Made by a program: the position numbers and the translations under genes
Assembly (NCBI GenBank): GCA_934085975.1
Contig: CAKOHT010000001.1
Location: 185,370 to 249,369 of the forward strand
Length of the DNA: 64,000 bases
From: an uncultured Cetobacterium sp.
Lineage (GTDB): Bacteria; Fusobacteriota; Fusobacteriia; Fusobacteriales; Fusobacteriaceae
Direction of reading: 5' to 3'
Shown here: piece by piece, positions 52,307 to 59,220 of the stretch
How positions within the stretch are numbered: the stretch's first letter is position 1
How the letters are laid out: the number at the start of each line of letters is the position of its first letter
The notes under the pieces: generated by a model
What the model was told of the DNA's origin: nothing
Seen by the model: only the letters and a program-made list of their open reading frames with translations
Database searches by the model: none

Positions 52307-54508
52307 TTAGAAAAATAACTTTCCAATTTGGAATACAACTGTCGACATAACATATGGCACTACCAATAGCATTCCTATTATAAATCCTGTAAATTTATAC
52401 CCAAACTCTTGCTTTATAGCTCCCAATGTTACAACACAAGGAACCACTAACAATATAAATACCATAAACGAATATGCTCTCAATGGACCTAAATCATCCG
52501 TCCATAACATCTTTGTTGCCGCTACAACTCCGCTTCCCTCTGCTTCAATTTCATCTTCATCAGGTACACTAAATAGCGCTTTTACATCTAGACTTATAAC
52601 ACCAACTATCGAGTTTTTAATCGCTACTCCCAATCCAACAAATTGATCAAGTGTATCCTCCATAAATGTTGTTTCCTGTCCTGCTTCCTCTTCAACTTCC
52701 TGTGTATCTTTATCTCCTACTAAAACTTGAGCCATAAATCCTACCACAATCTCTTTTGCTGCCAAACTTGGTGGTATAGCTGCAACCGTTTCCCATCTAT
52801 CAGCAAATCCTGTTGGCTTTAAAACCCCTTGGAACGTCTTTCCAAATTTAGCCATATACGAGTTTGCTGTATCTCCATTGTTTGGAAAATATGTCAAAGC
52901 CCACAATATCATCAGCATTCCCATTATCACTGTTGTCGCCTTTTTTAGATATGATCCTGTCCTTGTCAACGTTGATTTTATAATTACTCTTAAGCTTGGA
53001 ACTCTGTACGGTGGCAACTCTATAAGTAACGCTCTTCCTTCAGCTCTAAACATTTTAAAATTTTTTAAAATTAGTCCAACTAAAATTGCTACAGTAATTC
53101 CTAGTACATATAATGTCATTACAATCATTCCAGCTTTAGCTCCGAAAAACGCTGCTGTAAACAATCCATATACTGGAAGTCTAGCTCCACACGACATGAA
53201 TGGTGCCATAGCAGCCGTCAATCTTCTTGAAGAATCATCTTCTAAGGTTCTTGTAGCATAAATTGCTGGAACTGTACATCCAAAACCTAATACCATCGGA
53301 ACAAATGCCTTTCCATTTAATCCTAATTTTGTCATCACTTTATCCATTAAAAAAGCCACTCTAGACATATATCCACTTTCTTCTAATATCGCTAGGAAGA
53401 AATATAGATATAACATAAGAGGAACAAACACAACAACTCCTCCTACCCCTCCTAAAATTCCGTCCATAATCAATGAAGCTAGCCAATTTGGAGTACTATC
53501 ATCTATTAACATACCTACATACTTTCCAAGATAATCATTTATGAATCCATCAATCCAATCGATTAAAGGAGCTGATCCATTGAATACCGTTCCCATTAAT
53601 CCCACTATTATTAAGAAAAATATAGGTAATCCTAAATATCTATTCAGTAAAACTCTGTCCACTTTATCTGTAAAATCAAGTCTTGATTTTATAGAAGTTG
53701 TAAATGTTTTTGCCAGTATCCCTTTTACCGTTCCATATCTCCCTTCCGCAAATATAGTTTCGATATCTTCATCATGATCATCTTCAAGCTGTCTAGTTAT
53801 TTTTAATATACTGCTATCTTCTTCGTAGTCATATTCAGATTTTAAAATTTCCAGTAGATGCTTGTCCTGTTCTAATAATTTTATCGCTAAAAAATCAATC
53901 CCAAATTTTTTAGAAGCTTTTTGTAATTTTTCATCACAATTTATTTTACATTTAACTTCACCTATAGCATCTTCTATACACTTATCAAATAATAATGTAT
54001 ATTTTTTATTTTTTTTAGGTGATTTTGCTATAATCAATGCTTTATCAAGTAGTTCTTGAATCCCTGTTCTTTTTGTCGCTGATGTCATTATCACATCCAT
54101 TTCAACCAACTCTTCAAACTTCTTAATATCTAATTTATAATTCAATTTCTCAAATTCATCATAGAAATTTAAAGCCATAATCATTGGTTTTTCTAACTCT
54201 TTCAGTAACATTGTCAAATATAAATTTCTTTCTAAGTTTGTAGAATCAACTATATTGATTATAACATCTGGTTTTTCATTAATTATAAAATCTCTAGTTA
54301 TAGTTTCCTCTAATGTATATGGACTTAAACTATAAACTCCTGGCAAATCAATACACTGAATTTTTTCACCCTTATATTCAAATTCCGCTTCTTTTTTTTC
54401 AACTGTAACTCCCGCCCAGTTTCCTACTTTTAGATTTGAACCTGCAATGGCGTTTATTAATGCTGATTTCCCTACATTCGGATTTCCTGTAAATGCTATT
54501 TTTATCAT
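52307..54508 (-). CDS. feoB: Ferrous iron transporter FeoB
   Basis: A 733-residue GTPase-linked Fe2+ transporter. The N-terminal G domain shows GNPNVGKS (about 8-15), NWAGVTVEKKE and DLPGVYSL; a helical domain follows; the C-terminal half has about ten transmembrane segments with the duplicated Gate motifs and a Cys in LGFGCTVPAIYATRT and FMSCGARLPVYGLF. The chain is near the usual length. feoA lies nine bases upstream and the Cys-rich protein follows. The transport core is the iron path of the Feo system. Confidence 0.96.
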   Translation of the reverse strand: MIKIAFTGNPNVGKSALINAIAGSNLKVGNWAGVTVEKKEAEFEYKGEKIQCIDLPGVYSLSPYTLEETITRDFIINEKPDVIINIVDSTNLERNLYLTMLLKELEKPMIMALNFYDEFEKLNYKLDIKKFEELVEMDVIMTSATKRTGIQELLDKALIIAKSPKKNKKYTLLFDKCIEDAIGEVKCKINCDEKLQKASKKFGIDFLAIKLLEQDKHLLEILKSEYDYEEDSSILKITRQLEDDHDEDIETIFAEGRYGTVKGILAKTFTTSIKSRLDFTDKVDRVLLNRYLGLPIFFLIIVGLMGTVFNGSAPLIDWIDGFINDYLGKYVGMLIDDSTPNWLASLIMDGILGGVGGVVVFVPLMLYLYFFLAILEESGYMSRVAFLMDKVMTKLGLNGKAFVPMVLGFGCTVPAIYATRTLEDDSSRRLTAAMAPFMSCGARLPVYGLFTAAFFGAKAGMIVMTLYVLGITVAILVGLILKNFKMFRAEGRALLIELPPYRVPSLRVIIKSTLTRTGSYLKKATTVIMGMLMILWALTYFPNNGDTANSYMAKFGKTFQGVLKPTGFADRWETVAAIPPSLAAKEIVVGFMAQVLVGDKDTQEVEEEAGQETTFMEDTLDQFVGLGVAIKNSIVGVISLDVKALFSVPDEDEIEAEGSGVVAATKMLWTDDLGPLRAYSFMVFILLVVPCVVTLGAIKQEFGYKFTGFIIGMLLVVPYVMSTVVFQIGKLFF

Positions 54509-54517
54509 CTTTATCTC

Positions 54518-54745
54518 CTATCCATCTATCTCTATTTCAATATTTTGTGCATCTTTTTTTCTTATAGCGATATTTGTTGATTTAACAATAAATTCTTGTG
54601 GATCTCCCAAAGGGGCATTTCTCTCAAGTTTTATTATCTCTCCAGCTGTAACTCCCATATCGACCAGCCTTTTTTTTAGCTCGCCAATTCTCCCAATTTT
54701 GACGATTTTTGCTGACTCGCCCCTTTTTAACTCTGTTAATTTCAT
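54518..54745 (-). CDS. feoA: FeoA-family protein (adjacent to feoB)
   Basis: A 75-residue SH3-like FeoA protein: MKLTELKRGESAKIVKIGR, RLVDMGVTAGEIIKLERNAPLGDPQEF. FeoA assists FeoB, probably at its G domain. It lies nine bases ahead of feoB. It carries GGGAGG about 7 bases before ATG. The second, more distant FeoA copy is on the same strand, separated by a small hairpin. Confidence 0.93.
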   Translation of the reverse strand: MKLTELKRGESAKIVKIGRIGELKKRLVDMGVTAGEIIKLERNAPLGDPQEFIVKSTNIAIRKKDAQNIEIEIDG

Positions 54746-54809
54746 TCCAAGCCTCCCAACTCATTAGTTATAAATATATTTTGATTTTCAAAATATATTT
54801 CAAAAATTT

Positions 54810-54834
54810 AAATCACAGTAGATAACTGTGATTT
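54810..54834 (-). terminator. Hairpin between the two feoA genes
   Basis: A 10-bp perfect stem (AAATCACAGT with ACTGTGATTT), 5-base loop. The U tract is short, so it could be an attenuating or processing hairpin rather than a full stop. Confidence 0.6.
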
Positions 54835-54838
54835 AGTA

Positions 54839-55060
54839 CTATTCATTATCAATCATTATTTTATTTGCCAATCCAAAATTCAAAACATATTTAGTGTCAT
54901 TTGTTTTTACAATATAATTCCTTTGATCATCTCTTAATAAACATATTTTATTTCCTATACAAAATCCTTTTTCTGTCAGTCTATTTCTATCTTTACCTCT
55001 TCCCTTTATCTCTTTTATAACAAATTCTTTATTCTGTTCTGCGAAAATTAATGGTGTCAT
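54839..55060 (-). CDS. FeoA-like protein, first gene of the feo unit
   Basis: A 73-residue FeoA-fold protein: EFVIKEIKGRGKDRNRLTEKGFCIGNKICLLRDDQRNYIVK and a final NFGLANKIMI. The family motif is looser than in the copy next to feoB. Two FeoA genes with one FeoB occur in Fusobacteria and Clostridia. It starts right after the strong feo promoter and has AGGAGG upstream. Separate task or subunit partner unknown. Confidence 0.85.
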   Translation of the reverse strand: MTPLIFAEQNKEFVIKEIKGRGKDRNRLTEKGFCIGNKICLLRDDQRNYIVKTNDTKYVLNFGLANKIMIDNE

Positions 55061-55083
55061 AGAATAAACCTCCTAACATTTGT

Positions 55084-55120
55084 TGTTATTTATATTTGAA
55101 TTATATTCCACTAAATAACA
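55084..55120 (-). promoter_or_regulatory. Palindromic operator candidate around the feo -10 box
   Basis: TGTTATTTA (55084-55092) and TAAATAACA (55112-55120) form a 9-bp inverted repeat with a 19-base gap, centred on the -10 hexamer. A direct repeat AACATTTGT occurs at 55075-55083 and 55117-55125. A regulator bound here would block RNA polymerase, as expected of a Fur- or DtxR-type iron repressor, but neither consensus is recognised exactly. Confidence 0.5.
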
Positions 55121-55128
55121 TTTGTCAA
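55100..55128 (-). promoter_or_regulatory. Consensus promoter of the feo operon
   Basis: On the minus strand a perfect TTGACA (55128-55123), 17-base spacer, perfect TATAAT (55105-55100). It lies about 40 bases upstream of the first feoA start. Confidence 0.85.
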
Positions 55129-55130
55129 GA

Positions 55131-55157
55131 ATAAAACTTTAATAATCAAAGTTTTCT
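55131..55157 (-). terminator. Weak hairpin terminator of the ttcA pair
   Basis: AAAACTTT (55133-55140) and AAAGTTTT (55148-55155) form an AT-rich stem with a 7-base loop directly after the second ttcA-like stop, between it and the feo promoter. Low GC makes its strength uncertain. Confidence 0.45.
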
Positions 55158-56102
55158 TTAAACAAATAGATCTTTTATACTATTTAACATTACACTTCTA
55201 ATATTTGGACTATCCTTAGACAACTCTTGTATCATCTTCTTTATCTTTAAACGTTTTGAATTGTCACTTGTTTCATAAGGACAGTCATTGTGTAAAATTG
55301 GTAGTCCCAATTTCTTTGCATACCTAATCGTTTCTTTTTCCTCCACATACGCTAACGGTCTAATTACTTTTAACCCATATTCCTCCGAATAATAAGCTGG
55401 TTTCATTACTCCCATATTTCCTTGATATAAAACATTCAATAAAAACGTTTCTACTATATCATCCTTATGATGACCTAAAACCAATTTATTTATATTTTGC
55501 TTTTTCATCTCTTTATATAACAACCCTCTTCTTACTCTTGCACACATAAAACATGGATTTTTCAACTCTTCGTTAGTTAAAATACTTTCACCTATTGTAG
55601 TTTCTATCACTTGTAATTCCACACCTAACTTCCTACAATATTCTTTTATATCACCATATTTTCCTCCCTCTTCAACCGGATGAATATGGATTGGAAACAA
55701 TTCAAAATTTATTCCCGATATCTTTTTTATTCTTATTAGGGCATTTAAAACTGTCAAACTATCCTTTCCACCCGATATTCCAACAGCAATTCTATCTCCA
55801 TCTTCAATCATATTATATTCGTGCATTGCTTTTCCTATTGGACTCCATAGTGTTTTCTCAAATCCCTTATCTTGAATGAATGATAAAATCTCTCTATCAT
55901 CTAGCCTATTTAAAACTATTTTTAGACCAGTTTGTCTATAAATCTTATCAATCAATTTAAGTACCCTGTTTTCAGTATAGGTAATCTCTATTTTTATTTC
56001 ATCTTTTGAATTATTAATTAAAACTTTATTCTCTTGAACCTCAAAAACAAAAGCTTGAAATATATATCCGTCCAACTCTTTTATACTATCTATCTTTAAC
56101 AC
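55158..56102 (-). CDS. TtcA-like tRNA 2-thiolation protein with extra N-terminal domain
   Basis: A 314-residue ATP pyrophosphatase of the TtcA group, which thiolates tRNA cytidine. The PP-loop is GISGGKDSLTVLNAL; PCFMCARVRRG and LHNDCPYE give the three cysteines that usually hold a [4Fe-4S] cluster. About 85 N-terminal residues (VLKIDSIKELDGYIFQAFVF onward) precede the core and are not recognised. GTG 56102 has AAGGAG six bases upstream inside the previous gene and is preferred over ATG 56132. It overlaps the first copy by 17 bases. The substrate could be tRNA or another thiolated product. Confidence 0.8.
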   Translation of the reverse strand: MLKIDSIKELDGYIFQAFVFEVQENKVLINNSKDEIKIEITYTENRVLKLIDKIYRQTGLKIVLNRLDDREILSFIQDKGFEKTLWSPIGKAMHEYNMIEDGDRIAVGISGGKDSLTVLNALIRIKKISGINFELFPIHIHPVEEGGKYGDIKEYCRKLGVELQVIETTIGESILTNEELKNPCFMCARVRRGLLYKEMKKQNINKLVLGHHKDDIVETFLLNVLYQGNMGVMKPAYYSEEYGLKVIRPLAYVEEKETIRYAKKLGLPILHNDCPYETSDNSKRLKIKKMIQELSKDSPNIRSVMLNSIKDLFV

Positions 56103-56910
56103 TTTTTTCTCCTTCTTTACCTTCAGATACATATCCTAATATATAATCTAAATTTACATTTTTCATCGAATTAAATATACTCTGTTTTATCTGAGGATTT
56201 GTCTTCTCCAAAGTAGATAAAAGATTTTTAATCTCTTTTCTCTTTGAGTCAACTTTTCCAGATTCAATCGGACATCCACACGCCATTGCCTCAATCTCAT
56301 TTTTTTTGGTGAAGTTTATAATATCATTTTCTTTTACATAAATTAATGGTCTTATTAACTCCAATCTTCCACTTGTTGATTTTACTTTAGGAATCATTGT
56401 TTTGGTAGTTCCTGCATAAAACATATTTATTAATGTTGTTTCTACTAAATCATCAAAATGATGCCCTAATGCCAATTTATTATATCCTAATTCCTCTACT
56501 TTGCTATAAAGAACTCCTCTTCTCATCTTTGCACATAAAAAGCAAGGACTTTCCGGAGAGGCTTCAAAAGCTACTTCCCAAACATTTGCATCAAATATTT
56601 TGCATGGAATTCCTAATTCTTCTAAATTAACTTTGAATTGTTCTAAATCTAATGCTCCAAATCCTGGGTTCATTGATATAAATGCTACTTCAAAATTTTT
56701 ACTTTTGTCTCTTTTTAGCTCTTGAAATAGTTTTGATAGTAATAAACTATCTTTTCCGCCAGAGACACCTACAGCGATTTTATCTCCATTTTCTATCAAA
56801 GCAAAATCTTTTATCGCTTTTGTAAATTTTGACCATATTTTCTTTCTGTAAGTACTTCTTATTGAATACTCAACCATTTCTCTTTTTGTTTCAAAAACTT
56901 TTTCTTCCAT
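56086..56910 (-). CDS. TtcA-like tRNA 2-thiolation protein (first copy)
   Basis: A 274-residue TtcA-type ATP pyrophosphatase. VGVSGGKDSLLLSKLF is the PP-loop, PCFLCAKMRRGVLY and the ACGCPIES region give the [4Fe-4S] cysteines, and LGHHFDDLVETTL is a third conserved block. The start ATG 56910 has a clear CGGAGG site; the open frame continues upstream without one. It shares its operon with the second copy. Two such genes in tandem are unusual; they may serve different tRNA positions. Confidence 0.85.
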   Translation of the reverse strand: MEEKVFETKREMVEYSIRSTYRKKIWSKFTKAIKDFALIENGDKIAVGVSGGKDSLLLSKLFQELKRDKSKNFEVAFISMNPGFGALDLEQFKVNLEELGIPCKIFDANVWEVAFEASPESPCFLCAKMRRGVLYSKVEELGYNKLALGHHFDDLVETTLINMFYAGTTKTMIPKVKSTSGRLELIRPLIYVKENDIINFTKKNEIEAMACGCPIESGKVDSKRKEIKNLLSTLEKTNPQIKQSIFNSMKNVNLDYILGYVSEGKEGEKSVKDR

Positions 56911-56969
56911 CAATCCTCCGACAATAATAGTATAGATTTTTACTCCATTATACCATGCTCGCAAAAAAA

Positions 56970-56998
56970 TTAACAATTCTTTTTTTTTGTGTTAAAAT
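56970..56998 (+). promoter_or_regulatory. Promoter of the Cys-rich winged-helix gene
   Basis: TTAACA (56970-56975), 17-base spacer and TAAAAT (56993-56998), about 35 bases before the ATG. On the minus strand an extended -10 TGGTATAAT (56955-56947) for ttcA lies just to the left, making a compact divergent control region. Confidence 0.6.
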
Positions 56999-57031
56999 AA
57001 GTTATTCAAATAGATGAGGTGATTAATTTTT

Positions 57032-57388
57032 ATGAATAATATAGAAAAAAATGTTTTAGAATTTTTAAAAAGTGGAATGGTCTATAGTGATGGAGCCATT
57101 ATGAAAAATTTGGGTATCGATTCTAACGAACTTGAAAAAATATATACCTCTCTAATGGATCAGGGATATTTAGAAAGCTACGAAGATTTTCTTAAACGAA
57201 ACCCTGACTATGAAAAAGGAGAAGAAGAACACTCTTGTAACAATTGTTCTTCAAATGGATGTTCATCCAAAACTGGTTGTTCATCTAGTAGATGTTCTTC
57301 AGGTGGATGCTCGTCTAAAGATGATAAAGATATTGATTATTCTAAAATTAAAGTTTTAACAGAGAAAGCTTTTACATATACATACTAA
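57032..57388 (+). CDS. Winged-helix protein with Cys/Ser-rich tail, FeoC-like in layout
   Basis: A 118-residue protein. The first 65 residues look like a small winged helix (VLEFLKSGMVYSDGAIMKN, LEKIYTSLMDQGYLESY). The tail (about 70-100) repeats cysteines with serine and glycine: CNNCSSNGCSSKTGCSS, then RCSSGGCSSKD. The layout matches FeoC, which holds an iron-sulfur cluster in a Cys tail, and the feo operon is 2 kb away on the other strand. Beyond layout I cannot show homology. It has a GAGGTGA site and its own promoter. An Fe-S or metal-binding regulator is the leading reading. Confidence 0.6.
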   Translation: MNNIEKNVLEFLKSGMVYSDGAIMKNLGIDSNELEKIYTSLMDQGYLESYEDFLKRNPDYEKGEEEHSCNNCSSNGCSSKTGCSSSRCSSGGCSSKDDKDIDYSKIKVLTEKAFTYTY

Positions 57389-57392
57389 AACT

Positions 57393-57419
57393 TAAAAGGA
57401 GAACTCCAAAGTTCTCCTT
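57393..57419. terminator. Terminator between the Cys-rich gene and the small membrane protein
   Basis: A 10-bp perfect stem (AAGGAGAACT with AGTTCTCCTT), 4-base loop; a short T-run follows on the minus strand, and the left side is A-rich. Both converging genes can use it. Confidence 0.65.
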
Positions 57420-57678
57420 AGCTCAATTCTTGTTCTATTCGATGTAAAAAAGTATGTAACCTATTGTAAATTCTACAGTAGCCCCAAGTAAAAATCAAAA
57501 AAATTGTAGAAATCACAACTCCCTCTTTGCTTATATTGTTATTTCTTATTGAAAATAGTAATCCAAATATAAACAACAAATAATATAAAACTGAAAATTT
57601 TCTTAAAATTTCATACAAAATTTCTGTAAAAACTCTAAAAATCGAAACCATAACCAAACTATATTTTCTTAATATCAC
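57418..57678 (-). CDS. Small membrane protein, function unknown
   Basis: An 86-residue protein with two hydrophobic segments (about 28-46 and 55-70), a basic N-terminus (MILRKYSLVMVSIF) and a charged C-terminus (HTFLHRIEQELS). The start is GTG with AAAGGGGGA upstream. No family recognised. It lies alone between two rightward genes; its stop is inside the shared terminator. Confidence 0.55.
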   Translation of the reverse strand: MILRKYSLVMVSIFRVFTEILYEILRKFSVLYYLLFIFGLLFSIRNNNISKEGVVISTIFLIFTWGYCRIYNRLHTFLHRIEQELS

Positions 57679-57761
57679 AACTTCCCCCTTTATGATATAA
57701 ACTTATAATAATGTACTCCTTTATTCACTATTTTTCAAATTGATTTTATTTATACTTATCA

Positions 57762-57790
57762 TTGACACCAATGCTTTTCGGTACTATAAT
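57762..57790 (+). promoter_or_regulatory. Consensus promoter of the C_GCAxxG_C_C gene
   Basis: A perfect TTGACA (57762-57767), 17-base spacer and perfect TATAAT (57785-57790), about 34 bases upstream of the start codon. Confidence 0.85.
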
Positions 57791-57823
57791 CAATTAGATA
57801 GTCTTATATTGAAGGAGTGTTCT

Positions 57824-58189
57824 ATGAATAAAAAAGTAACTTATGTAAAAGGTCAATTTAACTGTGCTGAATCTATTATTGATTCATTTAATAAAAATAA
57901 TAATACTAAAATTCCTGTTGCTTTGGGTAGTGGTATGGGCACTGGTGTTACCATTGGTAGCTTTTGTGGTGCTATCAACGCAGCTGTTCTTATCATTGGC
58001 TACCTTGAAGGTAGAGAAACTTATCAAGAGGAAAATAAAGCCAGATTTTTAGCTAATGACCTATTAAAAGAGATTAAAAATAAATTCGGCTCTGAGCTTT
58101 GTATAGACTTAAAAAAATCAAACATCAGCTGCGAAGAAATTGTTGAGTCTACCTATAAAATATTAGAAGAGATTTTAAATAAAAATTAA
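57824..58189 (+). CDS. C_GCAxxG_C_C family redox protein
   Basis: A 121-residue protein of the C_GCAxxG_C_C family, small redox-active or metal-binding proteins of anaerobes. FNCAESIID, GSGMGTGVTIGSFCGAINAA and the later cysteines in LCIDLKKSNISCEEI give the pattern. The ATG 57824 has AAGGAG eight bases upstream; an upstream in-frame ATG at 57740 lies before the promoter. It is monocistronic. The partner is unknown. Confidence 0.85.
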   Translation: MNKKVTYVKGQFNCAESIIDSFNKNNNTKIPVALGSGMGTGVTIGSFCGAINAAVLIIGYLEGRETYQEENKARFLANDLLKEIKNKFGSELCIDLKKSNISCEEIVESTYKILEEILNKN

Positions 58190-58215
58190 AGGAGTAGAAT
58201 AACTACTCCCTTTTG
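58188..58215 (+). terminator. Terminator of the C_GCAxxG_C_C gene
   Basis: A 7-bp stem (GGAGTAG with CTACTCC), 5-base loop and short T tract. Confidence 0.65.
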
Positions 58216-58218
58216 CAA

Positions 58219-58572
58219 TTAATTTGCAACCTTTTCTTTTACTGCATCTACACCTTCACTAATCTTTTCTTTAGCTTTATCTTTAGCTTTATTCAATTCG
58301 TCTTCCAATTTGTCCGTCGCCTTTTCAACAGTTTCTACTGCGGACTTAGTCGCGTCTTCTGCATTTTGTACTGCGACTTCTTGAACAGCTGTCGCTGTTG
58401 ATGGTTGTTCCGTCATTTGTTGTGCATTTGCGTCACTAGAAATTTTATCTGCTGGAATTACTGGCGACTCTGTTGTTGTTTGTGTCGCTGGTTTTACTTC
58501 CTCTTTTTCAGTTGAACACGCCAATATAAATACACTCAATACTAACAATGACATTAATTTTATTTTTTTCAT
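58219..58572 (-). CDS. Predicted lipoprotein with Ala/Lys/Glu-rich helical tail
   Basis: A 117-residue protein with a lipoprotein signal ending ILAC (Cys19). The first mature half is disordered and rich in Thr, Pro and Gln; the second half (about 70-117) repeats charged helix motifs such as KATDKLEDELNKAKDKAKEK. It looks like a surface or periplasmic helical lipoprotein similar to small Gram-negative examples. Function unknown. GGAGG upstream of ATG. It is transcribed toward the C_GCAxxG_C_C gene. Confidence 0.7.
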   Translation of the reverse strand: MKKIKLMSLLVLSVFILACSTEKEEVKPATQTTTESPVIPADKISSDANAQQMTEQPSTATAVQEVAVQNAEDATKSAVETVEKATDKLEDELNKAKDKAKEKISEGVDAVKEKVAN

Positions 58573-58704
58573 CTTAACTCCTCCTTAAAATTTAAAGTGC
58601 TATATATTATTGTTGCTAAAAGAGTTTACTTTTCCTTTTTATTTTAAATATTTTCTATATTAAATTTTACTACTTTTTTACCTTCTAGTCTTTATTTACA
58701 AAAT

Positions 58705-59106
58705 CTATTTGATAAAAATATCTTCTAATGTATCCAAAAATTTTTCGGAAAATTTTGTAACCCTTTTCCTTTCATAGTCAAAACCTACAATAGTTGTGCT
58801 CCCTTCTAACACAACTTTATCACTTTCATTTTTAACAATATATATAAAATTTATTGAAGTTTTTTTTATTTCAACGCCCTTTATCGTTATTTTTAATTTA
58901 TCCCCCAAATAGATCTCAGCTCTATAGTAAACGTGTGCATCTTTTTGAATTGTTCCTATGTTATCCCCTACATTTATTTCACTCACTCCTAAACTTTTAA
59001 AAAGGTCTATTCTAGCTTGTTGAAACAACAATAATGCCCTTTCATTCCCCATATGTCCACCATAATTTATATCAGATACTGTTACTTTGTAATCAACTGA
59101 AAACAT
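58705..59106 (-). CDS. Hotdog-fold acyl-CoA thioesterase-like protein
   Basis: A 133-residue 4HBT-family protein with SDINYGGHMGNERALLLFQQAR, typical of the thioesterase active-site helix, and the central beta strands of a hotdog fold. The start 59106 is set by AAGGAGG nine bases upstream; the longer frame to 59142 has no site. It probably hydrolyses an acyl-CoA, substrate unknown. It is divergent from the sensor kinase gene and stands alone. Confidence 0.82.
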   Translation of the reverse strand: MFSVDYKVTVSDINYGGHMGNERALLLFQQARIDLFKSLGVSEINVGDNIGTIQKDAHVYYRAEIYLGDKLKITIKGVEIKKTSINFIYIVKNESDKVVLEGSTTIVGFDYERKRVTKFSEKFLDTLEDIFIK

Positions 59107-59164
59107 CTTATATTCCTCCTTTAAATATTCTTCATCCAACATTATAACAATTATTTTCTCTCAT

Positions 59165-59194
59165 TTGTTATTTTTCTTTTTTCTATGATATAAT
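59165..59194 (+). promoter_or_regulatory. Promoter of the sensor kinase-regulator pair
   Basis: TTGTTA (59165-59170), 18-base spacer and perfect TATAAT (59189-59194), about 25 bases before the ATG, which has GAGGTG upstream. Confidence 0.6.
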
Positions 59195-59220
59195 TAAAAT
59201 CATAATTTTGAGGTGTTATA

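Noticed and set aside
52878-53261. A 127-codon rightward frame opposite feoB
   Set aside because: Antisense of a conserved transporter with no start signal; the composition follows the complement of hydrophobic codons.
58219-58235. TTGCAA palindrome after the helical lipoprotein gene as terminator
   Set aside because: The arms are six self-complementary bases with almost no loop, and there is no T tract.
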